DNA from: Photobacterium chitinilyticum
Lineage (GTDB): Bacteria; Pseudomonadota; Gammaproteobacteria; Enterobacterales; Vibrionaceae
Direction of reading: 5' to 3'
NCBI RefSeq assembly: GCF_004104355.1
Contig: NZ_RJLM01000001.1
Location: 600,711 to 664,710, forward strand
Length of the DNA stretch: 64,000 nt
The translations under genes were made by a program, and so were the position numbers. Shown piece by piece: positions 1-8,519 of the stretch. Position 1 is the stretch's first letter. Every line of letters begins with the position of its first letter. The notes beneath the pieces were generated by a model. That model worked only from the letters and a program-made list of their open reading frames with translations. It did not search any database and had not been told where the DNA came from.

Positions 1-48
1 ATTAACTACTTATCTAGATTGGTATTAGTAAACTAAGGATTGGTCGTA

Positions 49-657
49 ATGGAGAACTTGGATCTATTTTCGTCTCATGCTGAGTCTGGTGAGTGGCTGG
101 ATATACCTGATGGAAAACTGTATTGGGCACCGGAATTTATATCTGACGTCGATTCCGAGGCGTATTTCCGTCAGTTGTCAGCCGAGTTGAATTGGCAACA
201 GGAAACCATCCGGATGTTTGGACGTGATATTTTACAGCCAAGATTACAGGCGTGGTACGGCGAGGCTGTTTATACCTATTCTGGGCTGACTATGAATCCG
301 GCTCCCTGGACACCCTCTTTGTTGGCGATTAAAACAGCCTGCGAGCAAGTGTGTGATCGCTCATTCAACTCGGTATTGGCCAACCTGTATCGCGACGGAC
401 AGGATTATATGGGTTGGCACCAGGACAATGAGGCGGAGCTAGGTTTGCAGCCTGTAATTGCTTCTGTCAGCTTCGGAGAGGAAAGACGCTTTGTGTTGAC
501 GCATCTTGAGAGCAAGCAGAAAAAGGAGTTTAACCTGAAATCCGGCTCGTTGTTGGTCATGGCGGGAACAACCCAGCAGTTCTGGTCTCACTCAGTTCCC
601 AAAACTCAGCGGCCCAAATCACCTCGAATTAATCTGACCTACAGAACGATTTTGTGA
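49..657 (+). CDS. AlkB-family Fe(II)/2-oxoglutarate dioxygenase
   Basis: A 202-residue protein of the AlkB 2OG-Fe(II) oxygenase family, which repairs alkylated bases by oxidative demethylation in the cytoplasm. The iron-binding H-x-D motif lies in the segment GWHQDNE at about residues 121-127. The distal His is in WSHSVP and the 2-oxoglutarate-binding R-x5-R pattern is in RPKSPRINLTYR near the C-terminus. The length fits the short AlkB2/ALKBH2-like branch. A TTG at 40 is also in frame, but AAGG at 35-38 is well placed for the ATG at 49, so I chose 49. The gene stands alone, with no ada gene beside it. The exact substrate (DNA or RNA) cannot be read from the sequence. Confidence 0.9.
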   Translation: MENLDLFSSHAESGEWLDIPDGKLYWAPEFISDVDSEAYFRQLSAELNWQQETIRMFGRDILQPRLQAWYGEAVYTYSGLTMNPAPWTPSLLAIKTACEQVCDRSFNSVLANLYRDGQDYMGWHQDNEAELGLQPVIASVSFGEERRFVLTHLESKQKKEFNLKSGSLLVMAGTTQQFWSHSVPKTQRPKSPRINLTYRTIL

Positions 658-806
658 ATAAGTGTTCAAGTTGTTAAGCTTGATCACACCGTTTCAGTTC
701 GCATTGTCCGTATATTTGACCTTGTTCTGACTTAACCATTATGGTCGTCTGGTAGCGTTTTTGTGCGACTAGGATGTACATCGAGTGGGTGGCAATGGAG
801 GGGTAT

Positions 807-1907
807 ATGAAGTCTTTGAATGTAGGGTTGGTTTTCTTCCTGTCTTTATTGGTATGGGGAGTCTATGCCGAAACGGCCTCATCTCCGATGCAGAAACCAG
901 AAACGCTCTCTTCCTATCAGCAAGATGCCGATCTTATCCGAAACACTTACGAGGCCAGGCTCTACTCGTTACCGGCCTTCAAAATGGGGCATTACGGGCT
1001 TCGAATGTATCGCCAGACCCAAGATGAAAAATACGCTGCGGCAATTTGGTCGGATATGGCTCGTGTTGCAAGTCGGCTGAACAAGTTTGCTACCGAAGTG
1101 CATACCCCGGAGCAAATTAAAGCATATTCAGAAACTCGTATTCAGAACTACAGCAAAAAAGCGGATGTTCGAGGCAAGCTAAGGTATGCAGCTACCCGCA
1201 CTCAACCTGAATATCTGTATCTTGGGGTCGACTTGCTGGGCTCGATGGCCCGTGCCAATGAATATGGCCTCAAACATCAAAATGATAAGACGTTGCGTGA
1301 GGTGATCCGCCGTTATGATTTTGCCAAATATGCGACGGATCCGGACATGATTCGAGCGTGGGCCGCCCAGCTTGCCAACCAGGTGTATTGGTTACGTCAG
1401 TTGGGCGAACAGGATGTCGTTGATAAATTCATTGAGGTGTTCAGAGCGACCTATCCGGATAGTAAGGATGCGGAGCTTACCGAGCAGCAGTTTATGAATA
1501 AAATTTATGGCCTGACCCATATCATATTTGCAGCATCAGAGTACTACCAGCACCCAATTAACGAGCGAGATTTTCAGTGGGTGTTCGATTACTACCGCCA
1601 GAATATCGATACTATTCTGGCTCGCTCGAAAGAAGATGTTGTGGCGGAAGTCGGTATAAACTTTCTGCTGGCGGGGCTGGAAAGTGATCCTGTGGTAGAG
1701 AAAGCCCGCAAGGCTATTCAGGGTTCAATTGACCGGGAGGCGGGTATGGTGCCGTCGGTGAAAGGGGAAACTGAACTGCTTGATGGTGAACACCGAAATG
1801 TGCTGGCCATCATGTTGCTGGACTGGAGAGGCCCGCATGAGGTGCCGACGGTGGCCAAGCAACCGGCAATTTTTAGCTCGGTTCCATATGGTCTCATTGC
1901 ACAGTAG
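807..1907 (+). CDS. Exported protein of unknown function (possibly DUF3541 type)
   Basis: A 366-residue protein with a clear signal peptide: a Lys near the N-terminus, a hydrophobic stretch of about 15 residues, and a likely cut after VYA. It is therefore probably periplasmic. The rest is largely helical, with no catalytic motif I recognise. It resembles Vibrio exported proteins grouped as DUF3541, but that is memory-based and unchecked. An in-frame ATG at 774 would add 11 residues before the signal peptide. The GGAGGGG at 797-803 sits just upstream of the ATG at 807 and favours that start. The gene is monocistronic and followed by a strong terminator. Confidence 0.7.
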   Translation: MKSLNVGLVFFLSLLVWGVYAETASSPMQKPETLSSYQQDADLIRNTYEARLYSLPAFKMGHYGLRMYRQTQDEKYAAAIWSDMARVASRLNKFATEVHTPEQIKAYSETRIQNYSKKADVRGKLRYAATRTQPEYLYLGVDLLGSMARANEYGLKHQNDKTLREVIRRYDFAKYATDPDMIRAWAAQLANQVYWLRQLGEQDVVDKFIEVFRATYPDSKDAELTEQQFMNKIYGLTHIIFAASEYYQHPINERDFQWVFDYYRQNIDTILARSKEDVVAEVGINFLLAGLESDPVVEKARKAIQGSIDREAGMVPSVKGETELLDGEHRNVLAIMLLDWRGPHEVPTVAKQPAIFSSVPYGLIAQ

Positions 1908-1957
1908 CTAATTTAACTACGCAGTAGCGACGGCCCGCTTGAATGATATTTTAAAAC

Positions 1958-1987
1958 AAGCCCTTGTACTAAGGGCTTATTTTTTTT
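1958..1987 (+). terminator. Rho-independent terminator
   Basis: Perfect 8-bp stem AAGCCCTT / AAGGGCTT with loop GTACT, followed by AT and a T-run. It ends the exported-protein gene and lies just before the end of the converging AMMECR1 gene. Confidence 0.85.
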
Positions 1988-2014
1988 GCTGTATTCAACT
2001 GAATACTCTAGGGA

Positions 2015-2602
2015 CTAAAAGTATTTGCCTTTAATACTGGTGACGGTGAATGTTCTGACTTCCATGCTTGGTGACCAGTAGACAGCATTCCAACCCGCTT
2101 TTGACTTCAGGTGACGGATAAAGTCCTTGGGAGATTTGAGCTGCTCCCATACCTGAGGCAAGAACAAGGCCTGGCTGTGATTATCCGACAATACGACGCC
2201 AACTCTATTATTTTCAAGATAGTCAATGAGTTCTTGTTCGGAGTCGACAGCAAGTACTGCCGGCTCAGACAAGACAGAGATCTCAATTACTAATTGTTCT
2301 AGCTGATCTTCCGTGAGTGGCATAAAGCGCCGATCCTGGTAGGCACTGGCGCGCGCTTTGTTATGTACTTCTAGGACTAATGGTGAGTTAGCGGCTACTG
2401 AGCCAAGGCAACCCTGCAGTTGGCCGTCGACTTCGAGTGTCACAAAGCAGGCACCGGGCCGGAGTAATTTTTTACCATATAGATCGAGTTGAGGCGGGCG
2501 AGGCAAGTCCTCTGAAAAGTGGCCACGAATTGCTTCCCGGGCAATATCTAGTAGCTGGGTAAGCTCCCCTTTATTTAGGTTCTGATACGAGGTAACTGAC
2601 AT
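2015..2602 (-). CDS. AmmeMemoRadiSam system protein A (AMMECR1 domain)
   Basis: A 195-residue AMMECR1-domain protein. The family hallmark is the segment around LQGCLGS, and the AYQDRRFMPL and ISVLS segments are also typical. The biochemical role of the bacterial AMMECR1 domain is not established. An ATG-like start at 2638 is possible. However, AGGAGAG at 2613-2619 (reverse strand) lies 10 nt before the ATG at 2602, which I prefer. Either start overlaps the end of the upstream MEMO gene, so the two are translationally coupled. With the divergent radical SAM gene it completes the AmmeMemoRadiSam trio. Confidence 0.88.
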   Translation of the reverse strand: MSVTSYQNLNKGELTQLLDIAREAIRGHFSEDLPRPPQLDLYGKKLLRPGACFVTLEVDGQLQGCLGSVAANSPLVLEVHNKARASAYQDRRFMPLTEDQLEQLVIEISVLSEPAVLAVDSEQELIDYLENNRVGVVLSDNHSQALFLPQVWEQLKSPKDFIRHLKSKAGWNAVYWSPSMEVRTFTVTSIKGKYF

Positions 2603-3359
2603 ATCCGACGACTCTCTCCTTATCTCCGGCTGTATCACCGGAGTTTTTTAATTCCATGCGTGTTAACTGATAATCCCGTTGCTTCGCGAGTAAAAGTAAT
2701 GTGTTTATACCGGTCGAACCGCATGCTTGCTCAGGGGTGAGAGTGGGTTCGAAGTGTTCAATTAAAGAGCAGGTGTTTTGGTCAATTCGCTGCGCTTCGG
2801 AGTAAGGGTGAAAATGGCTAAGATCACTGCTGATGACCAACAGTGTACTTTCATCCTGCCATAACGAATCGAGTAAATTAGCGACGTTGACTGGTGATAC
2901 ATTACTGGTTAAGAGCGGCAACAGGGTAAATTTATTTAAACAAGTTTGCAGAAACGGTAGCTGTACTTCGAGACAATGCTCGAAGGCATGAATTTGGTCC
3001 GATACTTCAATATCATCTATTTCCTTCATAATTTCAACACCTTGCTTATCAATCGGTATATCCCCTAGTGGTGAGGAGAAATAGTCAACTGAAGGAATTG
3101 CACATCCTTGGAAAAAATAGCGATGACTGGGACCAATGAGGATCACCTTGCGGATATCCTCTGCCTGTGATTTCAGATAGCGGTATGCCTGTGCAGCAAC
3201 TTTTCCCGAATAGATATATCCCGCATGGGGAACAATCAGCGCCCGAACTTTTTTGTTTTCATTCGAGACGGGTATCAACCAGCTATCAAGCTGAGATTGA
3301 AGGTGTTTTTGGGACTTGTCATAAAAGCTACCCGCAACAGCGGGTGGACGAATATTCAT
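2571..3359 (-). CDS. AmmeMemoRadiSam system protein B (MEMO1 family)
   Basis: A 262-residue MEMO-family protein. MEMO folds resemble class III extradiol dioxygenases. The expected landmarks are visible: RPPAVAGSFY at the N-terminus, VPHAGYIYSG, ILIGPSHR, and SSDLSHFHPY. The conserved His residues of those segments are the presumed metal ligands. The function in bacteria is unknown. I chose the ATG at 3359 because the family normally begins close to the RPPAVAGSFY block; a GTG at 3368 adds three residues. The gene overlaps the AMMECR1 gene by 32 bp and is divergent from the radical SAM gene across a 71-bp gap that must hold both promoters. Confidence 0.92.
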   Translation of the reverse strand: MNIRPPAVAGSFYDKSQKHLQSQLDSWLIPVSNENKKVRALIVPHAGYIYSGKVAAQAYRYLKSQAEDIRKVILIGPSHRYFFQGCAIPSVDYFSSPLGDIPIDKQGVEIMKEIDDIEVSDQIHAFEHCLEVQLPFLQTCLNKFTLLPLLTSNVSPVNVANLLDSLWQDESTLLVISSDLSHFHPYSEAQRIDQNTCSLIEHFEPTLTPEQACGSTGINTLLLLAKQRDYQLTRMELKNSGDTAGDKERVVGYVSYLVSEPK

Positions 3360-3430
3360 TGAAATCACACGGTTATTTCTGACAATACTATATTTAGTAT
3401 AGGAACAAATTTACATGTCGAGTGATTTAG

Positions 3431-4507
3431 ATGTTACAGCCTCCGAGTGTATTTAAAACCAAGTATTGGCATCGACTGGACGATGGTAGGGTTATCTGCG
3501 ATCTGTGTCCTCGACATTGTCGACTTCGGGATGGCAAGCGAGGTGCCTGCTTTATCAGACAGGCTCTCGATGGTGAGATAGTTCTTACCAGCTATGGTCG
3601 TTCTAGTGGTTTCTGCATTGATCCTATTGAAAAAAAACCACTCAACCACTTTTATCCGGGTAGCTCGGTGTTATCGTTCGGGACCGCAGGTTGTAACCTG
3701 AGCTGTAAGTTTTGCCAGAACTGGAGTATCAGTAAATCTCGTGAGATAGATACGCTGGGCGAGATGGCAATGCCGGAGCAAATTGCACAGGCGGCAAAGC
3801 GGTATGGCTGTGATAGCATTGCCTTTACCTATAATGATCCGGTGATATTCATGGAGTATGCCGTGGATGCTGCGCAGGCATGCCATGAGCTGGGGATACA
3901 TAGTGTCGCGGTCAGTGCGGGTTACATTTGTGATGAACCCCGAGTCGAGTTTTACCGCCACATGGATGCCGCCAATATTGATTTGAAGGGATTTACCGAG
4001 CGCTTTTACCATAAAATCTGCAGCGGGCACTTGGCTCCAGTACTTGATACCTTGTTGTATTTGTATCATGAGACGGATGTTTGGTTTGAAATTACGACGT
4101 TATTAATCCCCGATGAAAATGACAGCACGGCTGAGCTAGAGAAGCTGACTTGCTGGGTGTATGACAACCTGGGCCCGGATATTCCTATCCACTTCAGTGC
4201 CTTTCATCCTGATTTTAAAATGCTGGATAAACCAAGTACACCGCCGGAGACTGTTCAGCGGGCGAGAGAAATTGCACTTAAAAACGGGTTAAACTATGCC
4301 TATGTCGGCAACATTTATGACGAGGTCGGTGATAGTACCTATTGTCCAGGCTGCAAGAAAAAAGTGCTTTCCCGAAACTGGTATAAATTAGGTGACTGTG
4401 CACTTACTAATACCGGAGAGTGCATGTACTGTGGCTACCAGCTCTCAGGACGGTTTGCCCCGCCCAAAGCTTTTGGCAGGCAGCGGATTCCTGTTCGAAT
4501 TGCCTGA
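3431..4507 (+). CDS. AmmeMemoRadiSam system radical SAM enzyme
   Basis: A 358-residue radical SAM protein related to pyruvate formate-lyase activating enzymes. The C-x3-C-x2-C cluster ligands are C88, C92 and C95 (CNLSCKFC). A second Cys group near the N-terminus (C23, C26, C30, C40) and a C-terminal pair of CxxC motifs (CPGC and CMYC) look like extra metal sites, the last resembling a zinc ribbon. The substrate is unknown. The start at 3431 has only a weak ribosome site, but the protein begins where family members do. Its tight divergence from MEMO and AMMECR1 is the basis for the trio assignment. Confidence 0.92.
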   Translation: MLQPPSVFKTKYWHRLDDGRVICDLCPRHCRLRDGKRGACFIRQALDGEIVLTSYGRSSGFCIDPIEKKPLNHFYPGSSVLSFGTAGCNLSCKFCQNWSISKSREIDTLGEMAMPEQIAQAAKRYGCDSIAFTYNDPVIFMEYAVDAAQACHELGIHSVAVSAGYICDEPRVEFYRHMDAANIDLKGFTERFYHKICSGHLAPVLDTLLYLYHETDVWFEITTLLIPDENDSTAELEKLTCWVYDNLGPDIPIHFSAFHPDFKMLDKPSTPPETVQRAREIALKNGLNYAYVGNIYDEVGDSTYCPGCKKKVLSRNWYKLGDCALTNTGECMYCGYQLSGRFAPPKAFGRQRIPVRIA

Positions 4508-4611
4508 ATGGTTAACTCTGGTAACTTAATCAATCTAAGAGGCTTGTAATGCAGACCAGCTTTCTATTATCTTAGCGGGAAACAGAACCCTGATTAACCT
4601 AATGGAATTTT

Positions 4612-4920
4612 ATGTCTGACATGACCATTGAACAGCTTGCGGGCTACCAGAACATCGTTATCACTCAGCCTCGTTGCCCATTTTGTGTAAAAGCAAAAGC
4701 AATTCTTGATGATCGCGGTACGGAATACACTACTTTAGTACTGGGTCCTGACCTGGAAAAAACGACGATGGTTGAATTTATTGAGCAGAAGACGGGCCAG
4801 ACTGTTCGTACTGTGCCGCAAATTATTCTTGATGGCCAATATATCGGTGGTCATGATGACTTGGTTGCGTTCCTCGAGCGTCAAGTAGACAGCGAAGCAT
4901 TTGGTGATTTCGAGCTTTAA
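4612..4920 (+). CDS. Glutaredoxin
   Basis: A 102-residue thioredoxin-fold glutaredoxin with active site CPFC at about residues 22-25. The TVPQI segment carries the cis-Pro, and the GGHDD segment binds glutathione. It is a dithiol type that reduces disulfides or glutathione mixed disulfides in the cytoplasm. It is longer than the 80-90 residues of E. coli GrxA or GrxC because of about 15 N-terminal residues and a short tail. It is monocistronic, with its own terminator, and lies between the radical SAM gene and an OsmC-type gene. I see no sequence evidence for an oxidative-stress promoter. Confidence 0.92.
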   Translation: MSDMTIEQLAGYQNIVITQPRCPFCVKAKAILDDRGTEYTTLVLGPDLEKTTMVEFIEQKTGQTVRTVPQIILDGQYIGGHDDLVAFLERQVDSEAFGDFEL

Positions 4921-4956
4921 GCTTTTACTTAAAGCAAAGGCTCCAGATTGGTATAA

Positions 4957-4980
4957 AGAGGCTCCTGATGGAGCTTTTTT
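4957..4980 (+). terminator. Rho-independent terminator
   Basis: Short stem GCTCC-TGAT-GGAGC followed directly by TTTTTT, downstream of the glutaredoxin gene. Confidence 0.7.
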
Positions 4981-5039
4981 ACTATCTGTAGGCTTGGATA
5001 TAAACTAGGTAACTTGCGTATACAAACAAGGAGAGTGAG

Positions 5040-5477
5040 ATGAGTTTTACAGTACAAGTTGATTGGCAGCAGTCGGAAAAAACAGATCAGGATTTTAGCC
5101 GTGACCATACTATTAGTTTTGGTAGTGGCCAGCAGGTTCAAGGATCTTCGGCTCCCGAATACAAGGGGAATGCTAACCTAGTGAACCCTGAGGAAAGCCT
5201 GATTGCGGCTTTATCGTCGTGCCACATGCTGACGTTTCTCGCGATTGCCCATTTGAAGCGCCTGCCAGTTGCCAGCTATCACGATACAGCGACAGCTGAG
5301 CTGGGCAAGAACACCGAAAATCGTACCCAGGTGTCTCGGATTGTACTCAATCCCAAAATCGTTTTTGTTGATGGTTTGGTTGTGAGTGACGAGGCGCTAG
5401 ACAAAATGCATCAAAAAGCCCATGCCAACTGTTTTATTGCCAACACCCTTGCATGTGATGTCATTATCAATAAGTAG
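5040..5477 (+). CDS. OsmC-family protein
   Basis: A 145-residue OsmC/Ohr-superfamily protein. The two redox Cys expected for this superfamily are visible: one in LSSCHMLTF (after the NPEE segment with its Glu) and one near the C-terminus in HANCFIANT. OsmC proteins reduce organic hydroperoxides using lipoyl or thiol donors in the cytoplasm. The segment spacing fits the OsmC-like branch rather than Ohr. An AGGAGAG ribosome site lies just before the ATG. It appears to be a single-gene unit. Confidence 0.9.
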   Translation: MSFTVQVDWQQSEKTDQDFSRDHTISFGSGQQVQGSSAPEYKGNANLVNPEESLIAALSSCHMLTFLAIAHLKRLPVASYHDTATAELGKNTENRTQVSRIVLNPKIVFVDGLVVSDEALDKMHQKAHANCFIANTLACDVIINK

Positions 5478-5628
5478 GGATAATTAATAAAATCAGTTGC
5501 TTATTGTTATAAAAATCAAGAATTGATCTAGGTTAAGGCTGAGGCGGATATCAGGCTGACAGACTGACGTGTTTAATCTGGAACAGGTAAAATGAAGGCC
5601 TGTTTATGGTTATGGGTAGGGACAAAAA

Positions 5629-6291
5629 TTGGAATTCGGAATAGGTTTTACTGTGCTGCTAGTGGTAGGGTTGCTCATAATCTGGCGAGGCCATGCCAGC
5701 AGTGATAGAGAAAGTGCAAGGACACCGATATTGCTCAGTATTGTTCTGCTTGCTTTATCAGTTGGCGTATATGCTTTTCTTGGGCAGCCAACATACCAAC
5801 CTGCGGGTGGTGTCAGCAATGAGGCTGAAAACAGCGATCTAGCAGGATTAACAGGTACTGAATTTAATCAAAAACGTATTGAAGAAATCCAAAATAAACT
5901 GCGTGATGATAAGCAAAATGGTGAGCTGTGGTATGCGTTGGGCAATGCCTATATGTATGCTAGTGAATACGCAAATGCCGCGCTTTCTTTCAGCTATTCA
6001 GCCCGCTTGGCTGATGAGCCGCAGGCAAATATCTTTTCGGCGCAGGCGACGGCGATCTACTATCGAGATGGCCAGCGTTTGAGTACAGAGGTGGACCAGT
6101 TATTGGATCAGGCTCTGGCACTCGATGAAAATAACCTTCCGACGTTGATGTTATTGGCTTCTGATTATTTCCTTAACGCCCGTTACCAAAAGGCGATTGA
6201 TACCTGGCAGCAGGCACTTGATAGTGAACACCCTGATCTTAACCGCGTGGAGCTGATCACGGCGATTAACCGCGCCAAGAAGTTGCTGTAA
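5629..6291 (+). CDS. nrfG: TPR cytochrome c-type biogenesis protein, NrfG/CcmI-like
   Basis: A 220-residue protein with one or two N-terminal membrane helices and a periplasmic TPR region (repeats at roughly residues 90-215). NrfG helps NrfE/NrfF attach heme to the special CxxCK site of NrfA by binding the apocytochrome. No ATG is in a usable place. The TTG at 5629 has GTAGGGA six nt upstream and begins directly with the membrane helix, so I take it as the start. It lies on the far side of nrfA and converges with it, away from nrfEF. The sequence TTGAT-CTAG-GTTAA at 5523-5536 is a weak FNR-like match upstream. General CcmI could look similar, so nrfG rests partly on location. Confidence 0.72.
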   Translation: MEFGIGFTVLLVVGLLIIWRGHASSDRESARTPILLSIVLLALSVGVYAFLGQPTYQPAGGVSNEAENSDLAGLTGTEFNQKRIEEIQNKLRDDKQNGELWYALGNAYMYASEYANAALSFSYSARLADEPQANIFSAQATAIYYRDGQRLSTEVDQLLDQALALDENNLPTLMLLASDYFLNARYQKAIDTWQQALDSEHPDLNRVELITAINRAKKLL

Positions 6292-6458
6292 GTCTTTTTT
6301 CCCCTACATATAAACCCCCTCCCAGCCTCCCCCTTGAAAATGGGGAGGAGCACTCTTTGTTACATTGAAGCCTGTTGGTAAACACCGATGGTCTTTCAGG
6401 CTTTTAATCCCCTTCACTTTTCAATAATAGGGTTAGGGTGGGTATGACGGGTGAAATG

Positions 6459-6490
6459 CAAAAAGCCCCCTCCATGGGAAGGAGAGGGCT
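6459..6490 (-). terminator. Rho-independent terminator of nrfA
   Basis: On the reverse strand the stem AGCCCTCTCC / GGGGGCT (imperfect) is followed by TTTTT. It lies 36 bp past the nrfA stop. A second C-rich hairpin near 6328-6348 may serve the converging nrfG-like gene. Confidence 0.75.
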
Positions 6491-6525
6491 ATTAGTTGGC
6501 TTAACTAATTTATATTCGATAGGTC

Positions 6526-7956
6526 TTAGTAAGACGCTTCGCGTACTTCGGCTTGCTTATTCCACTCTGGTGCGACAGTTTTCAGGAATTCAGCCTTATC
6601 AGCATTCATCTTGTCCATGTCCATACCTAGAGCCTGCTGTGCTTTTTCTTTGGTTGAGATATCAGGGATTTGAATTTCTTCCATGATACCTTTCGTTGCT
6701 AGCAAACGAACGACTTTGGTACGAGCATCAGTAGCTTTATCAAGTGCGGTACCCAGAACGCGTAGTGCGACTTCCGGTGCGTGCATATGAACACCATGGG
6801 AGGCAATCGCATAGTCCCAACGCCACTGTGCATGACGGATATCCATCAAGATAGGCTTCATTTCTTCTTCGGTTGCACCGGCATCCCAGGCCGCTTTCGC
6901 TTCGAAGTGGGCCGCGACAATTTGTTTCTCGGCACGTAGCTTCATTTCCTGAACACTTGCCTTACGACTGTCGACAACGCTTTTTAGTGTTTCTTTGTCT
7001 TGGGTGTGGCACTGCGCACACGTATCTTCAAAGCGGTCAAATGGGTTACCGATTTTATGGTCGGTGAATACTTTGCCGTCTTCGTTTTGGACTTTAGGCA
7101 TATGGCAGTCGATACATGTTACGTTGTTCTTGCCATGGATACCCTCACGCCAGGTCTCGTAACCAGGGTGCTGAGCTTTCAGCATCGGGGCTTTTGATAC
7201 TTTGTGCGTCCAGTCTTTAAACTCGATCTCATCGTAGTAGACTTCCATTTCATCTACAGTCGTACCTTTGTCCCATGGGAACTTAACGCTCTTTTTCGGA
7301 CCGGTGAAGTAATATTCAACGTGGCACTGACCACATACCTGAGCTTGTTGATCGAAGCGGGACTGATCCTCGAACTTCATGCCAATAGTTTCCATTGCGC
7401 GATCAACATAAGGACGAGTCAAAGTCAGAGCGGGTTTGCCCTGAGCAAAGTCTTCGCTAGCTGTGTTGTGGCAATCAGAACAACCAATTGGATTATTGAT
7501 TTCAGCGCCTAGACGTGCCCATTTGCCTTCAAAGTAGCCGTCTTCACCACGTTCGTCGATAACACGGGCAACATCCGGGCTCTTACAGCTCCAGCATGCC
7601 ATTGGCATCGGACCTGACTTGGCATCTTTGGGACCACCTGTACGTAGCGTCTGGCGAACGTCGGTAATAGCATAGAAGTGGCCACGCGCTTTGTTATAGT
7701 CTTTTGAAAAGCCATAACCAGCCCACATGATCACCATATTGGGATCACCCGCTAGAGCATCATCAATTTCTTCGCTTTCTTTCGTTGCTTCCCAAGTTTT
7801 GTACTGCTCGATATGAGATTGCGCAAACTGACTGTTGCGAGGTTCAATTCTCGTTTTGCCACTGTCTTCTGTCGCTGCGTTCGCATTGGTAGATAAACAT
7901 AGTGCAGACAACAAAGCTGCTACTGCGGCAGTATTTCGCGTCCATTTAATTCTCAC
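6526..7956 (-). CDS. nrfA: Cytochrome c552 nitrite reductase (ammonia-forming)
   Basis: A 476-residue pentaheme periplasmic enzyme that reduces nitrite to ammonia with six electrons. It has a signal peptide ending near residue 27. The catalytic heme site is CWSCK at residues 121-125, and four ordinary CxxCH sites follow (CSDCH, CGQCH, CIDCH, CAQCH). The Lys-ligated CxxCK motif is the family signature and requires the dedicated NrfEFG lyase. Length matches E. coli NrfA. The gene is alone on the reverse strand, divergent from nrfB. Its promoter region has an FNR box correctly placed over a TAGAAT -10 element, so anaerobic activation is predicted. Confidence 0.98.
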   Translation of the reverse strand: MRIKWTRNTAAVAALLSALCLSTNANAATEDSGKTRIEPRNSQFAQSHIEQYKTWEATKESEEIDDALAGDPNMVIMWAGYGFSKDYNKARGHFYAITDVRQTLRTGGPKDAKSGPMPMACWSCKSPDVARVIDERGEDGYFEGKWARLGAEINNPIGCSDCHNTASEDFAQGKPALTLTRPYVDRAMETIGMKFEDQSRFDQQAQVCGQCHVEYYFTGPKKSVKFPWDKGTTVDEMEVYYDEIEFKDWTHKVSKAPMLKAQHPGYETWREGIHGKNNVTCIDCHMPKVQNEDGKVFTDHKIGNPFDRFEDTCAQCHTQDKETLKSVVDSRKASVQEMKLRAEKQIVAAHFEAKAAWDAGATEEEMKPILMDIRHAQWRWDYAIASHGVHMHAPEVALRVLGTALDKATDARTKVVRLLATKGIMEEIQIPDISTKEKAQQALGMDMDKMNADKAEFLKTVAPEWNKQAEVREASY

Positions 7957-8061
7957 GATTTGTCACTCCAGTATTCTAATTATTAACAAGCTAAGCGTTG
8001 TGAGTGCAGCTAAATCAGTAACTAAAAATTGGAGTTCTAATAAATAATAACAAAAAATGAA

Positions 8062-8102
8062 ATTCTATTAATGCAACCGCTGTCTTTGTTGTTTTGGATC
8101 AA
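8062..8102 (-). promoter_or_regulatory. FNR-activated nrfA promoter (FNR box plus -10)
   Basis: TTGTT-TTGG-ATCAA at 8089-8102 matches the FNR consensus TTGAT-N4-ATCAA at 9 of 10 positions. On the reverse strand TAGAAT (8067-8062) lies 21 nt beyond the box. That is the class II geometry, with the box centred near -41.5 and the start near 8054. The spacing supports function; no transcript data are available. Confidence 0.75.
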
Positions 8103-8147
8103 AAGGAATATGTGAAAAATGCAGCTTGGCTAGAGTTATACATTAAA

Positions 8148-8163
8148 TAGCCCTAAAGGGGTA
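8148..8163. promoter_or_regulatory. NarL/NarP-type 7-2-7 site
   Basis: TAGCCCTAAAGGGGTA fits the paired heptamer pattern TACYYMT-N2-AKRRGTA at 13 of 14 positions. It lies between the two FNR-like boxes, about 100 bp upstream of the predicted nrfA start. NarP or NarL control by nitrate/nitrite is the expected partner of FNR at nrf promoters. Confidence 0.65.
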
Positions 8164-8242
8164 TTTACATCTTGTTGATATATATGGCTGGAATTTTGTT
8201 TATTAATCCTATTAAATCAATTACTTATTGGTGTTTTTAATA

Positions 8243-8256
8243 TTGATCTCAATCAT
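8243..8256 (+). promoter_or_regulatory. FNR-like box on the nrfB side
   Basis: TTGAT-CTCA-ATCAT matches TTGAT-N4-ATCAA at 9 of 10 positions. It is 264 bp before the nrfB start. No good -10 element sits at class II distance, so its target promoter is less clear than for nrfA. Confidence 0.6.
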
Positions 8257-8519
8257 AAAAATCGCATTTACGATGCTACTTAAGAGGTATTTTCTACCTG
8301 ACGCAATTTTTAATATTTAAAAACATTATTAAATATACGTGTTAAGCGTTGTGGCTAATATTAACGGTAAATAAGAATTGATTTCAAATGCAATTAAATA
8401 TCGTTTCTGGTTTTTTACGGAAACAATTAATTGCAGCTCTATTCTGTGCAAAATAAATATAAGCGCCAATTGCTAACTTCGGATGAGGTTGGTAATTAGG
8501 GAAGATAAAAAGGTGAAAA

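Larger units (their letters stand above)
7957..8519. other. nrfA-nrfB divergent control region
   Basis: An AT-rich 563-bp region with no gene. It holds an FNR-dependent promoter for nrfA, a NarL/NarP-type 7-2-7 site and a second FNR-like box on the nrfB side, each listed separately. The nrfB leader is long, about 260 nt from the second FNR-like box to the start codon. I did not find a convincing -10 element for nrfB. Confidence 0.8.

Noticed and set aside
7509-7715. Alternative-frame Cys-poor open frame inside nrfA
   Set aside because: It is a shadow of the nrfA frame, which carries all five heme motifs.
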